Shown here one piece after another: positions 1 through 14,146 of a stretch of DNA of 64,000 bases. Source of the stretch: Streptomyces jeddahensis (lineage in GTDB: Bacteria; Actinomycetota; Actinomycetes; Streptomycetales; Streptomycetaceae); contig NZ_LOHS01000071.1 in the NCBI RefSeq assembly GCF_001642995.1, positions 62,001-126,000 of the forward strand. The letters run 5' to 3'. The position numbers were made by a program, and so were the translations under genes. The notes under the pieces were generated by a model, which worked only from the letters and a program-made list of their open reading frames with translations, was not told the DNA's origin and did not search any database. The first letter of the stretch is position 1. Each line of letters opens with the position of its first letter.

Positions 1-1658
1 AATACGACTTCGTCATCGTCGGTGGTGGTTCGGCCGGCAGTGCACTGGCGAACCGGCTCTCCGCTGACCCGGCCAACCGGGTGCTGGTCCTGGAGGCGGG
101 CCGGTCGGACTACCCGTGGGATGTCTTCATCCACATGCCCGCGGCGCTGACCTACCCGATCGGCAGCCGGTTCTACGACTGGAAGTACGAGTCCGAGCCC
201 GAGCCCCACATGGGCGGCAGGCGCATCTATCACGCGCGCGGCAAGGTGCTGGGCGGGTCCAGCAGCATCAACGGCATGATCTTCCAGCGCGGAAACCCCA
301 TGGACTACGAGCGCTGGGCTGCCGACCCGGGCATGGAGACCTGGGACTACGCACACTGTCTGCCGTACTTCCGGCGGATGGAGAACTGTCTGGCAGCCGA
401 CCCGGACGACGAGTTCCGCGGCCACGACGGCCCCCTCGTCCTGGAGCGAGGCCCGGCGACCAACCCCCTCTTCGGCGCCTTCCTCAAGGCCACCCAGGAG
501 GCGGGCTACGTCCCCACCGACGACGTCAACGGCTACCGGCAGGAAGGCTTCGCCAAGTTCGACCGCAACGTCCATCGCGGACGTCGCCTGTCGGCCTCCA
601 AGGCGTACCTGAAGCCCGCGATGAAGCGGCCGAACCTCACCGTCAAGACCCGCGCCCTCGTCACCCGCGTCCTCTTCGAGGGCAAGCGCGCCGTCGGCGT
701 CGAGTACCAGCGCGGACGGGGAGCGCTCCAGCAGGTCCGCGCCAGGGAGGTCATCCTCTGCGGCGGCGCCATCAACTCCCCGCAGCTGCTTCAGCTCTCC
801 GGCGTCGGCAACGCCGAGGAACTGCGCGCCCTCGGCATCGACGTCGTCCACGACCTCCCGGGCGTCGGCGAGAACATGCAGGACCACCTGGAGGTCTACG
901 TCCAGTACGCCTGCAAGCAACCCGTCTCCATGCAGCCGTACATGGCGAAGTGGCGCGCACCTTTCATCGGGTTGCAGTGGCTCTTCCGCAAGGGCCCGGC
1001 CGCCACCAACCACTTCGAGGCAGGCGGCTTCGCCCGCAGCAACGAGGACGTCGACTACCCCAACCTGATGTTCCACTTCCTGCCCGTCGCGGTCCGCTAC
1101 GACGGCTCCTCGCCTGCCGGTGACCACGGCTACCAGGTGCACGTCGGACCCATGTACTCGGACGCCATCGGCTCGGTGAAGATCAAGAGCAAGGACCCGC
1201 GCGAACACCCGGCGCTTCGCTTCAACTACCTCTCCACCGAGCAGGACCGCCGCGAATGGGTCGAGGCGATCCGGGTTGCCCGCAAGCTCCTCAACCAGCC
1301 CGCACTCGCCCCGTACAACGGCGGGGAGGTCTCACCGGGACCGTCGGTGGAGACGGACCAGGAGATCCTCGCCTGGGTCGCCAAGGAGGGCGAGACCGCC
1401 CTGCACCCGTCCTGCACCTGCAAGATGGGCACCGACGAGATGTCCGTTGTCGACCCCACCAGCATGCGGGTGCACGGCGTGGAGGGCCTGCGCGTGGTGG
1501 ACGCGTCGGTGATGCCCTATGTCACCAACGGCAACATCTACGCGCCCGTCATGATGATCGCCGAGAAGGCCGCCGACCTCATCCTCGGCAAGGAGCCCCT
1601 GGCGCCCTCGAAGGCCGCGTACTACCGCCACCGTGACGCCCAGAAGCAGGCGGGGTAG
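1..1658 (+). CDS. betA: Choline dehydrogenase (GMC oxidoreductase), 5' end outside window
   Basis: FAD-dependent flavoprotein of the GMC family that oxidises choline to betaine aldehyde. The open frame runs in from the left edge (codons start at base 3); the first visible residues carry the dinucleotide-binding motif [15 protein letters not shown], so only a few residues are missing. Further GMC marks are [13 protein letters not shown], the second signature [16 protein letters not shown] and the C-terminal [11 protein letters not shown] ... [21 protein letters not shown] region, which carries the active-site His and Asn of the family. It starts the choline route continued by the aldehyde dehydrogenase at 3684 and lies 3 nt before the MetF-like gene. 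Another alcohol substrate is possible, but the betaine context makes choline by far the most likely. Confidence 0.9.
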   Translation, partial: YDFVIVGGGSAGSALANRLSADPANRVLVLEAGRSDYPWDVFIHMPAALTYPIGSRFYDWKYESEPEPHMGGRRIYHARGKVLGGSSSINGMIFQRGNPMDYERWAADPGMETWDYAHCLPYFRRMENCLAADPDDEFRGHDGPLVLERGPATNPLFGAFLKATQEAGYVPTDDVNGYRQEGFAKFDRNVHRGRRLSASKAYLKPAMKRPNLTVKTRALVTRVLFEGKRAVGVEYQRGRGALQQVRAREVILCGGAINSPQLLQLSGVGNAEELRALGIDVVHDLPGVGENMQDHLEVYVQYACKQPVSMQPYMAKWRAPFIGLQWLFRKGPAATNHFEAGGFARSNEDVDYPNLMFHFLPVAVRYDGSSPAGDHGYQVHVGPMYSDAIGSVKIKSKDPREHPALRFNYLSTEQDRREWVEAIRVARKLLNQPALAPYNGGEVSPGPSVETDQEILAWVAKEGETALHPSCTCKMGTDEMSVVDPTSMRVHGVEGLRVVDASVMPYVTNGNIYAPVMMIAEKAADLILGKEPLAPSKAAYYRHRDAQKQAG

Positions 1659-1661
1659 GCG

Positions 1662-2498
1662 TTGGGTGCCGCAGGGCTGAGGGTGCTGCTGCACAGCGTC
1701 CGCTACGAGGTGCTGCCCGCCAAGGCGACCGAGGACAAGGTCCTCGCCCACGTCCCGCGCGACGTCGTCGTCACCGTGACGGCGTCGCCGGTCAAGGGCC
1801 TGGAACCGACCCTCGACCTCGCCGGTCGGCTCGCGGGGCACGGCTACCGGGTCGTCCCGCACGTGCCGGCGCGGCTGCTGCGGGACGACGGGCATGTGAA
1901 GGAGGTCGTCGACCGTCTCCGCGAGGTCGGCGTCGACGACGTCTTCGTGCCGGCGGGCGACGCGGATCCGCCGGCCGGCACGTACGAGGGAGCGCTGCCG
2001 GTGCTACGCCAGCTGAGCGAGCTGGGCAGGCCGTTCGCCCGCGTCGGCGTCACCGGCTACCCCGAGAGCCATCCCCTCATCCACGACGACGTCACCATCC
2101 AGGCGATGTGGGACAAGCGCGAGCACGCCACGTACATCGTGAGCAACCTGTGCTTCGACCCGCGGGTGCTGGGGGAGTGGATCGCTCGTATACGGCGCCG
2201 GGACGTCACCCTGCCCGTGTACGTGGGTGTCGCCGGGCCCGTGCAGCGGGCGAAGCTGCTGGCGATGGCGACGAAGATCGGAGTGGGGGAGTCGACGCGC
2301 TTCCTGACGAAGCACGCCTCGTGGTTCGTGCGTTTCGCGGCGCCCGGAGGGTATGCACCCGAGCGGCTGCTGTCCCGCACGGAGGAGGTCCTCACCGCAC
2401 CCTCGGCGGGGGTGGCCGGTCTGCACCTGTTCACGTTCAACCAGATCGCCGAGACGGAGCGGTGGCGCCGCGCGTTGCTGGACCGGCTGGGCGGCTGA
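1662..2498 (+). CDS. Methylenetetrahydrofolate reductase-like protein
   Basis: About 278 aa, MTHFR/MetF superfamily (TIM-barrel flavoprotein reducing 5,10-methylene-THF to 5-methyl-THF). The family shape is seen in the N-terminal strand with YEVLPAK, a GD pair in VFVPAGDAD, and IVSNLCFD near residue 160. It is clearly divergent from housekeeping MetF. Only 3 nt separate it from betA, so it is co-transcribed. The context suggests handling of methylene-THF released when dimethylglycine and sarcosine are demethylated. The start is uncertain: TTG at 1662 is the longest choice and GTG at 1683 is also possible. Reductase activity is inferred from family only. Confidence 0.72.
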   Translation: MGAAGLRVLLHSVRYEVLPAKATEDKVLAHVPRDVVVTVTASPVKGLEPTLDLAGRLAGHGYRVVPHVPARLLRDDGHVKEVVDRLREVGVDDVFVPAGDADPPAGTYEGALPVLRQLSELGRPFARVGVTGYPESHPLIHDDVTIQAMWDKREHATYIVSNLCFDPRVLGEWIARIRRRDVTLPVYVGVAGPVQRAKLLAMATKIGVGESTRFLTKHASWFVRFAAPGGYAPERLLSRTEEVLTAPSAGVAGLHLFTFNQIAETERWRRALLDRLGG

Positions 2499-2548
2499 AC
2501 CAGGAGAAGGACGGCCACGGGCCGGCGCGCGTGGGCCGTATACGACAA

Positions 2549-2576
2549 GGGCGGGACCGGAAATCCGGTCCCGCCC
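2549..2576. terminator. Bidirectional hairpin terminator between convergent genes
   Basis: A perfect 12-bp G+C stem (2549-2560 with 2565-2576) with a 4-nt loop lies between the end of the MetF-like gene (+) and the end of purU (-). There is no T-tract, as is common in Streptomyces. Confidence 0.85.
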
Positions 2577-2591
2577 CGCTGTGACGGTGGC

Positions 2592-3464
2592 TCAGCGGAA
2601 GACCACCGTGCGGTTGCCGTCCACCATCACGCGGCTCTCGCTGTGCCACTTCACCGCGTGCGCGAGCACCTGTGCCTCCACGTCCCGCCCGACCGTGACC
2701 AGGTCGCCGGGGTCGAGCGAGTGGTCCACCCTGACCACGTCCTGGTCGATGATCTGGCCCTCGTCCAGGTCCGGGGTCACATAGTGCGCCGTTGCGCCGA
2801 CGAGCTTGACTCCGCGCTGGTAGGCCTGCTCGTAGGGGCGCGCGCCCTTGAAGCTGGGAAGGAAGGAGTGGTGGATGTTGATGGCGCGGCCTTCCAGCTC
2901 CTTGCACAGGTCGTCGGAGAGAACCTGCATGTAGCGGGCCAGCACGACCAGGTCGATCTCCAGCTCACGCACGAGCTCCATCAGCCGCGCCTCGGCTTCG
3001 GGCTTGGTCTCCTTGGTCACCGGGATGTGGTGGAACGGCACGCCATACGTCTCCGCGAGCCCCTCGAAGTCCCGGTGGTTGGAGACGATCGCGGGGATCT
3101 CGATGTTGAGGGCGCCGGTGCGCCGGCGGAAGAGCAGGTCGTTCAGGCAGTGGCCGAACTTGGACACCATGATCAGCGTCCGGGTCGGTGTGGCTGCGTC
3201 GCTCAGGCTCCATGAGATGCCGTAGGCCTGGGCCACGGGACCGAACCGGTAACGCAGTTTTTCCAGATCGGCGTTTGGATCGGAAACGTCGAAGTGGACC
3301 CTCATGAAGAAGCGACCTTGAAGTCGATCGTCGAACTGCTGGCTTTCCAGGATGTTGCCGGAGTTCCTGACGAGAAAGCCGCTCACGGCGTGAACCAGTC
3401 CCGCGCTGTCGGGACAGGAGAGGGTGAGGACGTACTCACGGCCAGGTTGCGGGCGAGGGGACAT
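2592..3464 (-). CDS. purU: Formyltetrahydrofolate deformylase PurU, copy 1
   Basis: 290 aa. It hydrolyses 10-formyl-THF to formate and THF, recycling folate during heavy one-carbon flow. An N-terminal ACT domain (residues 1-85, VLTLSCPDSAGLVHAVSGF) precedes a formyltransferase-fold hydrolase domain with SNHRDFEGLA, NIHHSFLPSFKGARP and ATAHYVTPDLDEG, which carry the Asn/His/Asp catalytic set of the family. The start at 3464 is fixed by GGAGG 6 nt upstream, and the second copy at 20259 begins with the same MSPRPQPGRE. Its promoter carries the shared GTTGC operator (3479-3544). It probably works with FolD and FdhD to send methyl groups to formate. Confidence 0.93.
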   Translation of the reverse strand: MSPRPQPGREYVLTLSCPDSAGLVHAVSGFLVRNSGNILESQQFDDRLQGRFFMRVHFDVSDPNADLEKLRYRFGPVAQAYGISWSLSDAATPTRTLIMVSKFGHCLNDLLFRRRTGALNIEIPAIVSNHRDFEGLAETYGVPFHHIPVTKETKPEAEARLMELVRELEIDLVVLARYMQVLSDDLCKELEGRAINIHHSFLPSFKGARPYEQAYQRGVKLVGATAHYVTPDLDEGQIIDQDVVRVDHSLDPGDLVTVGRDVEAQVLAHAVKWHSESRVMVDGNRTVVFR

Positions 3465-3478
3465 GGGCGGCCTCCGCT

Positions 3479-6258
<2,780 letters not shown>

Positions 6259-6259
<1 letters not shown>

Positions 6260-8268
6260 TGACCGTCGCCGTGGAGAAGACGGAGAAACCGGAGAAGACC
6301 CAGGCCGTCGAGCAGGCCGCCCCCGTCAAGAGCGTGCGCAAGGTCAGCCGGTCCATGGTGGTGGCGGCGATCCTCGTCGTCTGGCTGGTGCTGTTCCTCG
6401 TGCTGCGCGGCAAGCAGACCCTCGCCCTGGCGGCGGCGGACCTGACCGATCTGCACCGGTGGTTCAACGACGTCAACGACTCGATCGGCGCGAACCGCAA
6501 CTCCAACCCGCTGTTCCTGTACTTCTTCAACGAGATCCGCCTGGTCATCGACACCCTGGTGACCTTCGTACAGGAGTTGATCTCGCAGCCGTCCGCCGAC
6601 CGACCCGTCCCGCAGATCGGGTGGCTCGGTGTCGTCGGCATTGCGGGCTATGTCTCCTGGGCCGTCGGCAACTGGAGGGTCGCGCTGCTGGCGGTGGCCG
6701 GATTCACCTTCCTGGGCCTGCAGGGCCTGTGGCAGGAGAGCATGGACACCCTGGCGCTCACCGTCTCTGCGGTCTTCGTGGCGCTGCTGTTCGCGATCCC
6801 GCTGGGTGTGTGGGCGGGGCTGTCCGACCGGTTCAACCGGATCATGACGCCCTTCCTCGACTTCATGCAGACGATGCCGACCTTCGTCTACCTGGCGCCG
6901 CTCACCCTGTTCTTCCTGATCGGCCCGGCCTCCGCCACGATCGCCACGCTGATCTACGCGGCGCCTCCCGCCATCCGTATCACCGCGCACGCCATCCGCT
7001 CCGTGCCGGAGACGACGGTCGAGGCGGCCGACTCGCTGGGGGCGACACGACGGCAGGCCCTGATGAAGGTGCTGCTGCCGATGTCCAAGCGCACCGTGGT
7101 CATGGGCGTGAACCAGACCATCATGGCCGCCCTGGCCATGGTCACCATCGCGGCCCTGATCGACGCGCCCGGCCTCGGCAAGACCGTCGTACAGGCCCTG
7201 CAGTCGCTGGACGTCGGCACGGCCTTCAATGCGGGTCTGGCCATCGTCGTCATGGCCATCGTGCTGGACCGGGTCACCACCGCAGCGAGCGGGCGCGAGG
7301 AGGCGGCCCGGCGTTCGAAGAACCGCTTCCTGACCTGGCGACGCCCGCTGCTGGCCGTGGGTGCGGCGATCACGACGGTCCTGATCTACCTGTCCCACAC
7401 CTATGTATGGGCGGCGGAGTTCCCCGGCGAGGGAGGCACCGGCAGTGCCATCTCGAGCGGGGCCGACACCGTGACCACCTGGGCGCAGGACAGCCTGTCC
7501 GGGATCACCAACGCCTTCCGCGACGCGATCACCAACGGTCTACTCAACCCGTTCCAGACACTGCTCACCGACTCCCCGTGGTGGCTCGTCGGCGCGGCCC
7601 TGATCGCGCTCGGCGTCGTCCTCGGCGGCTGGCGCGCCGGCATCACCACGGCGGTGTGCGTGGGCCTGCTGGTCGGCACCGGGGTGTGGTCGGACAGCAT
7701 GACGACTCTTGCGTCGACCGTCGTCGCCACGGTTCTCGTGATGCTGCTCGGCATCGTCTTCGGCGTGTGGATGGGACGCAGCGCGCTGATGGACCGGCTG
7801 CTCAGGCCCAGCCTGGACGCGGCCCAGGTCATGCCGCCGTTCGTCTATCTCGTACCGTTCCTCGCGCTGTTCGGCGCGACCCGCTTCACGGCGATCGTCG
7901 CCGCCGTCGTCTACGCCGCGCCCGTTGCCATGAAGATCATCGCGGACGGGGTACGGAACGTGCCCGCCACCACCGTGGAGGCGGCCACCTCTGCCGGGTG
8001 CAACACCTGGCAGATCATCACCAAGGTCCAACTGCCGATGGCACGCGGCGCCCTGACTCTCGCCACCAACCAGGGCCTGATCTACGTGCTGTCGATGGTT
8101 GTTGTGGGCGGCCTGGTAGGCGCGGGCGCCCTCGGCTACGACGTCGTGGCCGGCTTCTCGCAGGGACAGCTGTACGGGAAGGGGCTCGCCGCAGGGCTCG
8201 CCATCGTCCTTCTCGGAGTCATGTTCGACCGGATCACTCAGGCAGCGGCGCGGCGTACCAGCGCGTAA
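6259..8268 (+). CDS. opuAB: Betaine ABC transporter permease with two tandem permease domains
   Basis: 669 aa membrane protein containing two complete ProW/OpuAB-type permease domains in one chain. The first EAA-like coupling loop is EAADSLGATRRQALMKVLLP and the second is EAATSAGCNTWQIITKVQLP; each sits inside its own set of membrane helices. The duplication replaces the usual homodimer of single-domain ProW. ATG at 6259 was chosen over GTG at 6256 because AGGAAGG lies 9 nt upstream. It is followed 13 nt later by the binding-protein gene. Confidence 0.9.
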
Positions 8269-8281
8269 GGAGCAACTGACC

Positions 8282-9268
8282 ATGGCAAGGCAAGCAAGAC
8301 AATGGAGGGTCGGCGCGGCCGGCATAGCGGGCGTGGCTGTCATCGGACTGGCCCTCTCCGCCTGTGGCGGTGCGAAGGTCGGTGACAGCTCCTCTGAGGC
8401 CGGCGGCTCGGGCAGCTCCGGCAAGTGCGGCACCTTCAACATCGCGGTCAACCCGTGGGTGGGTTACGAGGCCAACGCGGCGGTCATCGCGTACGTCGCG
8501 GAGCACGACCTCGGCTGCAAGGTCACCAAGAAGGACCTGAAGGAAGAGATCGCCTGGCAGGGCTTCGGGACGGGCGAGGTCGACGCCGTCGTGGAGAACT
8601 GGGGTCACGACGACCTGAAGAAGAAGTACATCACCGACCAGAAGACCGCCGTCGATGCCGGCCCGACCGGCAACGAAGGCCTCATCGGCTGGTACGTGCC
8701 GCCGTGGCTGGCCAAGGCGCACCCGGACATCCTCGACTGGAACAACCTCAACAAGTACGCGGCGAAGTTCAAGACCTCCGAGTCCGGCGGCAAGGGCCAG
8801 CTCCTCGACGGCGACCCGTCGTTCGTCACCAACGACGAGGCCCTGGTGAAGAACCTGAAGCTGGACTACAAGGTCGTGTACGCGGGCAGTGAGACCGCCC
8901 TCATCCAGGCCTTCCGCAAGGCGGAGAAGGACAAGGAATGGGTGATCGGCTACTTCTACGAGCCGCAGTGGTTCATGTCCGAGGTGCCCCTGAAGAAGGT
9001 CAAGCTGCCCGACTACAAGGCGGGCTGCGACGCCGACGCCGAGAAGGTCGCCTGCGACTACCCCGTGTACAAGCTGGACAAGATCGTCAGCGCGAAGTTC
9101 GCCAAGTCGGGTAGCCCGGCCTATGACCTGGTGAAGAACTTCACCTGGACGAACGACGACCAGAACATCGTGGCCAAGTACATCGCGGTGGACAAGATGA
9201 CCCCCGAGGCGGCGGCGAAGAAGTGGGTCGAGGCCAACCGCGACAAGGTGGAGGCCTGGATCAAGTAG
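8282..9268 (+). CDS. opuAC: Glycine betaine substrate-binding lipoprotein
   Basis: 328 aa OpuAC/ProX-type periplasmic-binding protein. A basic N-terminus, hydrophobic stretch and lipobox (LSAC, Cys near residue 28) indicate a lipoprotein anchored on the outer membrane face. FNIAVNPWVGYEANAAVIAYV and GEVDAVVENWGHDD are characteristic of betaine/choline-binding proteins, and the many Trp residues fit an aromatic cage for a quaternary amine. AAGGAGC lies upstream of the ATG. Last gene of the betB-transporter unit; a strong terminator follows. Confidence 0.92.
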   Translation: MARQARQWRVGAAGIAGVAVIGLALSACGGAKVGDSSSEAGGSGSSGKCGTFNIAVNPWVGYEANAAVIAYVAEHDLGCKVTKKDLKEEIAWQGFGTGEVDAVVENWGHDDLKKKYITDQKTAVDAGPTGNEGLIGWYVPPWLAKAHPDILDWNNLNKYAAKFKTSESGGKGQLLDGDPSFVTNDEALVKNLKLDYKVVYAGSETALIQAFRKAEKDKEWVIGYFYEPQWFMSEVPLKKVKLPDYKAGCDADAEKVACDYPVYKLDKIVSAKFAKSGSPAYDLVKNFTWTNDDQNIVAKYIAVDKMTPEAAAKKWVEANRDKVEAWIK

Positions 9269-9302
9269 CGCCGGAAGCAGGGAGTAGGACGCCGGTCGGA
9301 AC

Positions 9303-9349
9303 ATGCCCGGTGGGCGGTGCGCATCCCGCGTGCGCCGCCCACCGGGCAT
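9303..9349 (+). terminator. Terminator of the betB-opuA unit
   Basis: A 15-bp stem (9303-9317 with 9335-9349) closes a 17-nt loop that is itself rich in G and C. It is placed 34 nt after the binding-protein stop and before the next promoter. Confidence 0.8.
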
Positions 9350-9387
9350 TGCCGTGTTCCGGGCGGTTTTCCGAGGTCGCGGACCCC

Positions 9388-9454
9388 TTGACACCCACTT
9401 GCACGGCAGGCACATTGAGTTGCGCAACCTGAATCGAGTTGCGCAGACAGCAAC
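9388..9454 (+). promoter_or_regulatory. Promoter of dimethylglycine oxidase 1 operon with shared operator
   Basis: TTGACA (9388-9393), 17-nt spacer, CACATT (9411-9416), then the palindrome GTTGCGCAAC (9419-9428) and, 19 bp from its start, GTTGC-N7-GCAAC (9438-9454). Same architecture as the other island promoters. It would drive the oxidase-folD-sox operon. Confidence 0.75.
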
Positions 9455-9476
9455 TGGATCGGCTCGAACTGGTTAA

Positions 9477-11933
<2,457 letters not shown>

Positions 11934-11970
11934 CACCCCAGCGTCGACTCCCAGGGAAGGAACACCGCCG

Positions 11971-12831
11971 GTGAACGCACAGCTGCTCGACGGCAAGGCG
12001 ACCGCCGCCGACATTCGCCGCGAACTCGCGGAGCGCGTAGCCAAGTTGACGGCCACCGCCGGCCGCCCGCCGGGCCTGGGCACCGTGCTGGTCGGCGACG
12101 ACCCGGGCAGTCACGCCTACGTCGCCGGAAAGCACCGCGACTGCGCCCAGGTGGGCATCGCGTCCATCCGCCGGGACCTGCCCGCCGACGCGTCGCAGCT
12201 GCAGGTCGAGGAGACGATCGACGAGCTCAACGCCGACCCGGCCTGCACCGGCTACATCGTCCAGCTCCCGCTCCCGCGCCACCTGGACGCCAACGCCGTA
12301 CTGGAACGCATGGACCCGGCCAAGGACGCCGACGGCCTGCACCCCGTCAACCTCGGCCGGCTCGTCCTGGGCGTCGAGGCCCCGCTGCCGTGCACCCCGC
12401 GCGGCATCGTCGAGCTGCTCCGCCGCCACGACGTGCCCCTCGCCGGAGCGCGGGTGTGCGTGATCGGCCGAGGCATCACCGTCGGACGTCCCATCGGCCT
12501 GCTGCTGACCCGGCGCTCCGAGAACGCCACAGTGACCCTGTGCCACACCGGCACCCAGGATCTGGCCCGGCACGTACGCGAGGCCGACATCGTCATCGCG
12601 GCCGCCGGCTCGCCCGGCCTGGTCACCAAGGACATGCTGCGCCCCGGCGCGGCGGCCCTGGACGTCGGCATCACCCGCACCGACCAGGGGCTGGTCGGCG
12701 ATGTGCACCCGGACGCCGCCCAGGTCGCCGGATGGCTCGCCCCCATGCCCGGGGGAGTGGGACCCATGACCCGAGCGATGTTGCTCGCCAACGTCGTCGA
12801 GGCCGCCGAGAGGAACGCGAACGCCGCATGA
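11971..12831 (+). CDS. folD: FolD bifunctional methylene-THF dehydrogenase/cyclohydrolase
   Basis: 286 aa, normal FolD length. It converts methylene-THF to 10-formyl-THF. Visible family motifs: active-site Lys in [43 protein letters not shown] and the nucleotide-binding [17 protein letters not shown] at 11971 with GGAAGGA 10 nt upstream is preferred to an upstream in-frame GTG at 11926 that would overlap the oxidase. Its position between two enzymes that generate methylene-THF, with PurU nearby, makes it a dedicated one-carbon exit rather than the only housekeeping copy. Confidence 0.93.
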   Translation: MNAQLLDGKATAADIRRELAERVAKLTATAGRPPGLGTVLVGDDPGSHAYVAGKHRDCAQVGIASIRRDLPADASQLQVEETIDELNADPACTGYIVQLPLPRHLDANAVLERMDPAKDADGLHPVNLGRLVLGVEAPLPCTPRGIVELLRRHDVPLAGARVCVIGRGITVGRPIGLLLTRRSENATVTLCHTGTQDLARHVREADIVIAAAGSPGLVTKDMLRPGAAALDVGITRTDQGLVGDVHPDAAQVAGWLAPMPGGVGPMTRAMLLANVVEAAERNANAA

Positions 12832-12905
12832 ACGCCCCAGTCCCCAAGTACCCGCAGTATCCGCACCTTTCAGAAGATCCTTCAGAAGACGGAGACGTCC
12901 GATGA
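12828..12905 (+). CDS. 25-codon coupling ORF between folD and soxB (tentative)
   Basis: A short frame beginning at an ATGA shared with the folD stop and ending at an ATGA shared with the soxB start; the peptide begins [22 protein letters not shown] lies 12 nt upstream. Third positions are less G/C-rich than in neighbouring genes, so it may simply carry ribosomes from folD to soxB. A similar 25-codon frame occurs at 59865. No homology recognised. Confidence 0.3.
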   Translation: MNAPVPKYPQYPHLSEDPSEDGDVR

Positions 12906-14134
12906 GCCCCCGCACCCCCGGCGCCGACCTCCCCGACCACCCCGACTGGCTGTGGCGCAATCCCGAGCCCAAGCGGTCGTACGACGTAGTGATCGTCGGC
13001 GGCGGCGGTCACGGCCTGGCCACCGCCCACTACCTGGCGAAGAACCACGGCATCACGAATGTCGCCGTGCTGGAGAAGGGCTGGCTCGCGGGCGGCAACA
13101 TGGCCCGCAACACCACGATCATCCGCTCCAACTACCTGTGGGACGAGAGCGCCGGCATCTACGAGCACGCGCTCAAGCTCTGGGAGGGACTGGCGGAGGA
13201 GCTCGATTACCCGATCCTCTTCTCCCAGCGCGGCGTGCTGAACCTCGCGCACAGCCTCCAGGACGTCCGCGACAGCGTGCGCCGCGTGGAGGCGAACCGC
13301 CTCAACGGCGTCGACGCGGAGTGGCTCGACGCGGACGGCGTCAAGGAAGTCTGCCCGATCGTCAACATCTCGCAGGACGTGCGCTACCCGGTCCTGGGCG
13401 CCACGTACCAGCCCCGCGCGGGCATCGCCAAGCACGACTACGTCGCCTGGGGCCTGGCCCGCTCGGCGGACGCGGCGGGCATCGACATCATCCAGAACTG
13501 CGAGGTCACCGGCCTCGACGTGGTCGGCAACCGTGTGGTGGGCGTCCAGACGAACCGCGGCCCGATCGCGGCTGGCAAGGTCGCGCTCTGCTCGGCCGGC
13601 CACACCTCGGTCCTCGCCGCCATGGCGGGCATCGAACTCCCCGTCCAGAGCCACCCGCTGCAGGCCCTGGTCTCGGAGCTCCTGGAGCCGGTGCACCCCA
13701 CGGTGGTCATGTCCAACGCCGTCCACGTGTACGTCAGCCAGGCCCACAAGGGCGAACTGGTCATGGGCGCGGGCATCGACGCGTACAACTCCTACACCCA
13801 GCGCGGCGCCTTCCACATCATCGAAGAGCAGATGTCGGCGGCCCTGGAGCTGTTCCCGGTCTTCGCCCGCGCCCACGTGCTGCGCACCTGGGGCGGCATC
13901 GTCGACGTGAGCCCCGACGCCTCACCGATCATCGGGCTCAGCCCCGTCGACAACCTCTACCTCAACTGCGGCTGGGGCACGGGCGGTTTCAAGGCCACCC
14001 CGGGCGTGGGCTCGGTGTACGCCCACACCATCGCCCACGACACGCCCCACCCGCTCAACGCCCCCTTCTCGCTCGACCGTTTCACCACCGGCGCGCTCGT
14101 CGACGAGCACGGCGCGGCCGCGGTGGCCCACTAG
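12902..14134 (+). CDS. soxB: Sarcosine oxidase beta subunit
   Basis: 410 aa FAD protein of the D-amino-acid oxidase fold. It is the catalytic subunit of heterotetrameric sarcosine oxidase, which turns sarcosine into glycine, hydrogen peroxide and a one-carbon unit given to THF on the alpha subunit. The dinucleotide motif [19 protein letters not shown], the [14 protein letters not shown] segment and the C-terminal [18 protein letters not shown] are SoxB hallmarks. It starts inside the 25-codon frame (ATGA) and is followed 12 nt later by the delta-alpha fusion. Confidence 0.93.
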   Translation: MSPRTPGADLPDHPDWLWRNPEPKRSYDVVIVGGGGHGLATAHYLAKNHGITNVAVLEKGWLAGGNMARNTTIIRSNYLWDESAGIYEHALKLWEGLAEELDYPILFSQRGVLNLAHSLQDVRDSVRRVEANRLNGVDAEWLDADGVKEVCPIVNISQDVRYPVLGATYQPRAGIAKHDYVAWGLARSADAAGIDIIQNCEVTGLDVVGNRVVGVQTNRGPIAAGKVALCSAGHTSVLAAMAGIELPVQSHPLQALVSELLEPVHPTVVMSNAVHVYVSQAHKGELVMGAGIDAYNSYTQRGAFHIIEEQMSAALELFPVFARAHVLRTWGGIVDVSPDASPIIGLSPVDNLYLNCGWGTGGFKATPGVGSVYAHTIAHDTPHPLNAPFSLDRFTTGALVDEHGAAAVAH

Positions 14135-14146
14135 GGAGCCGAATCC

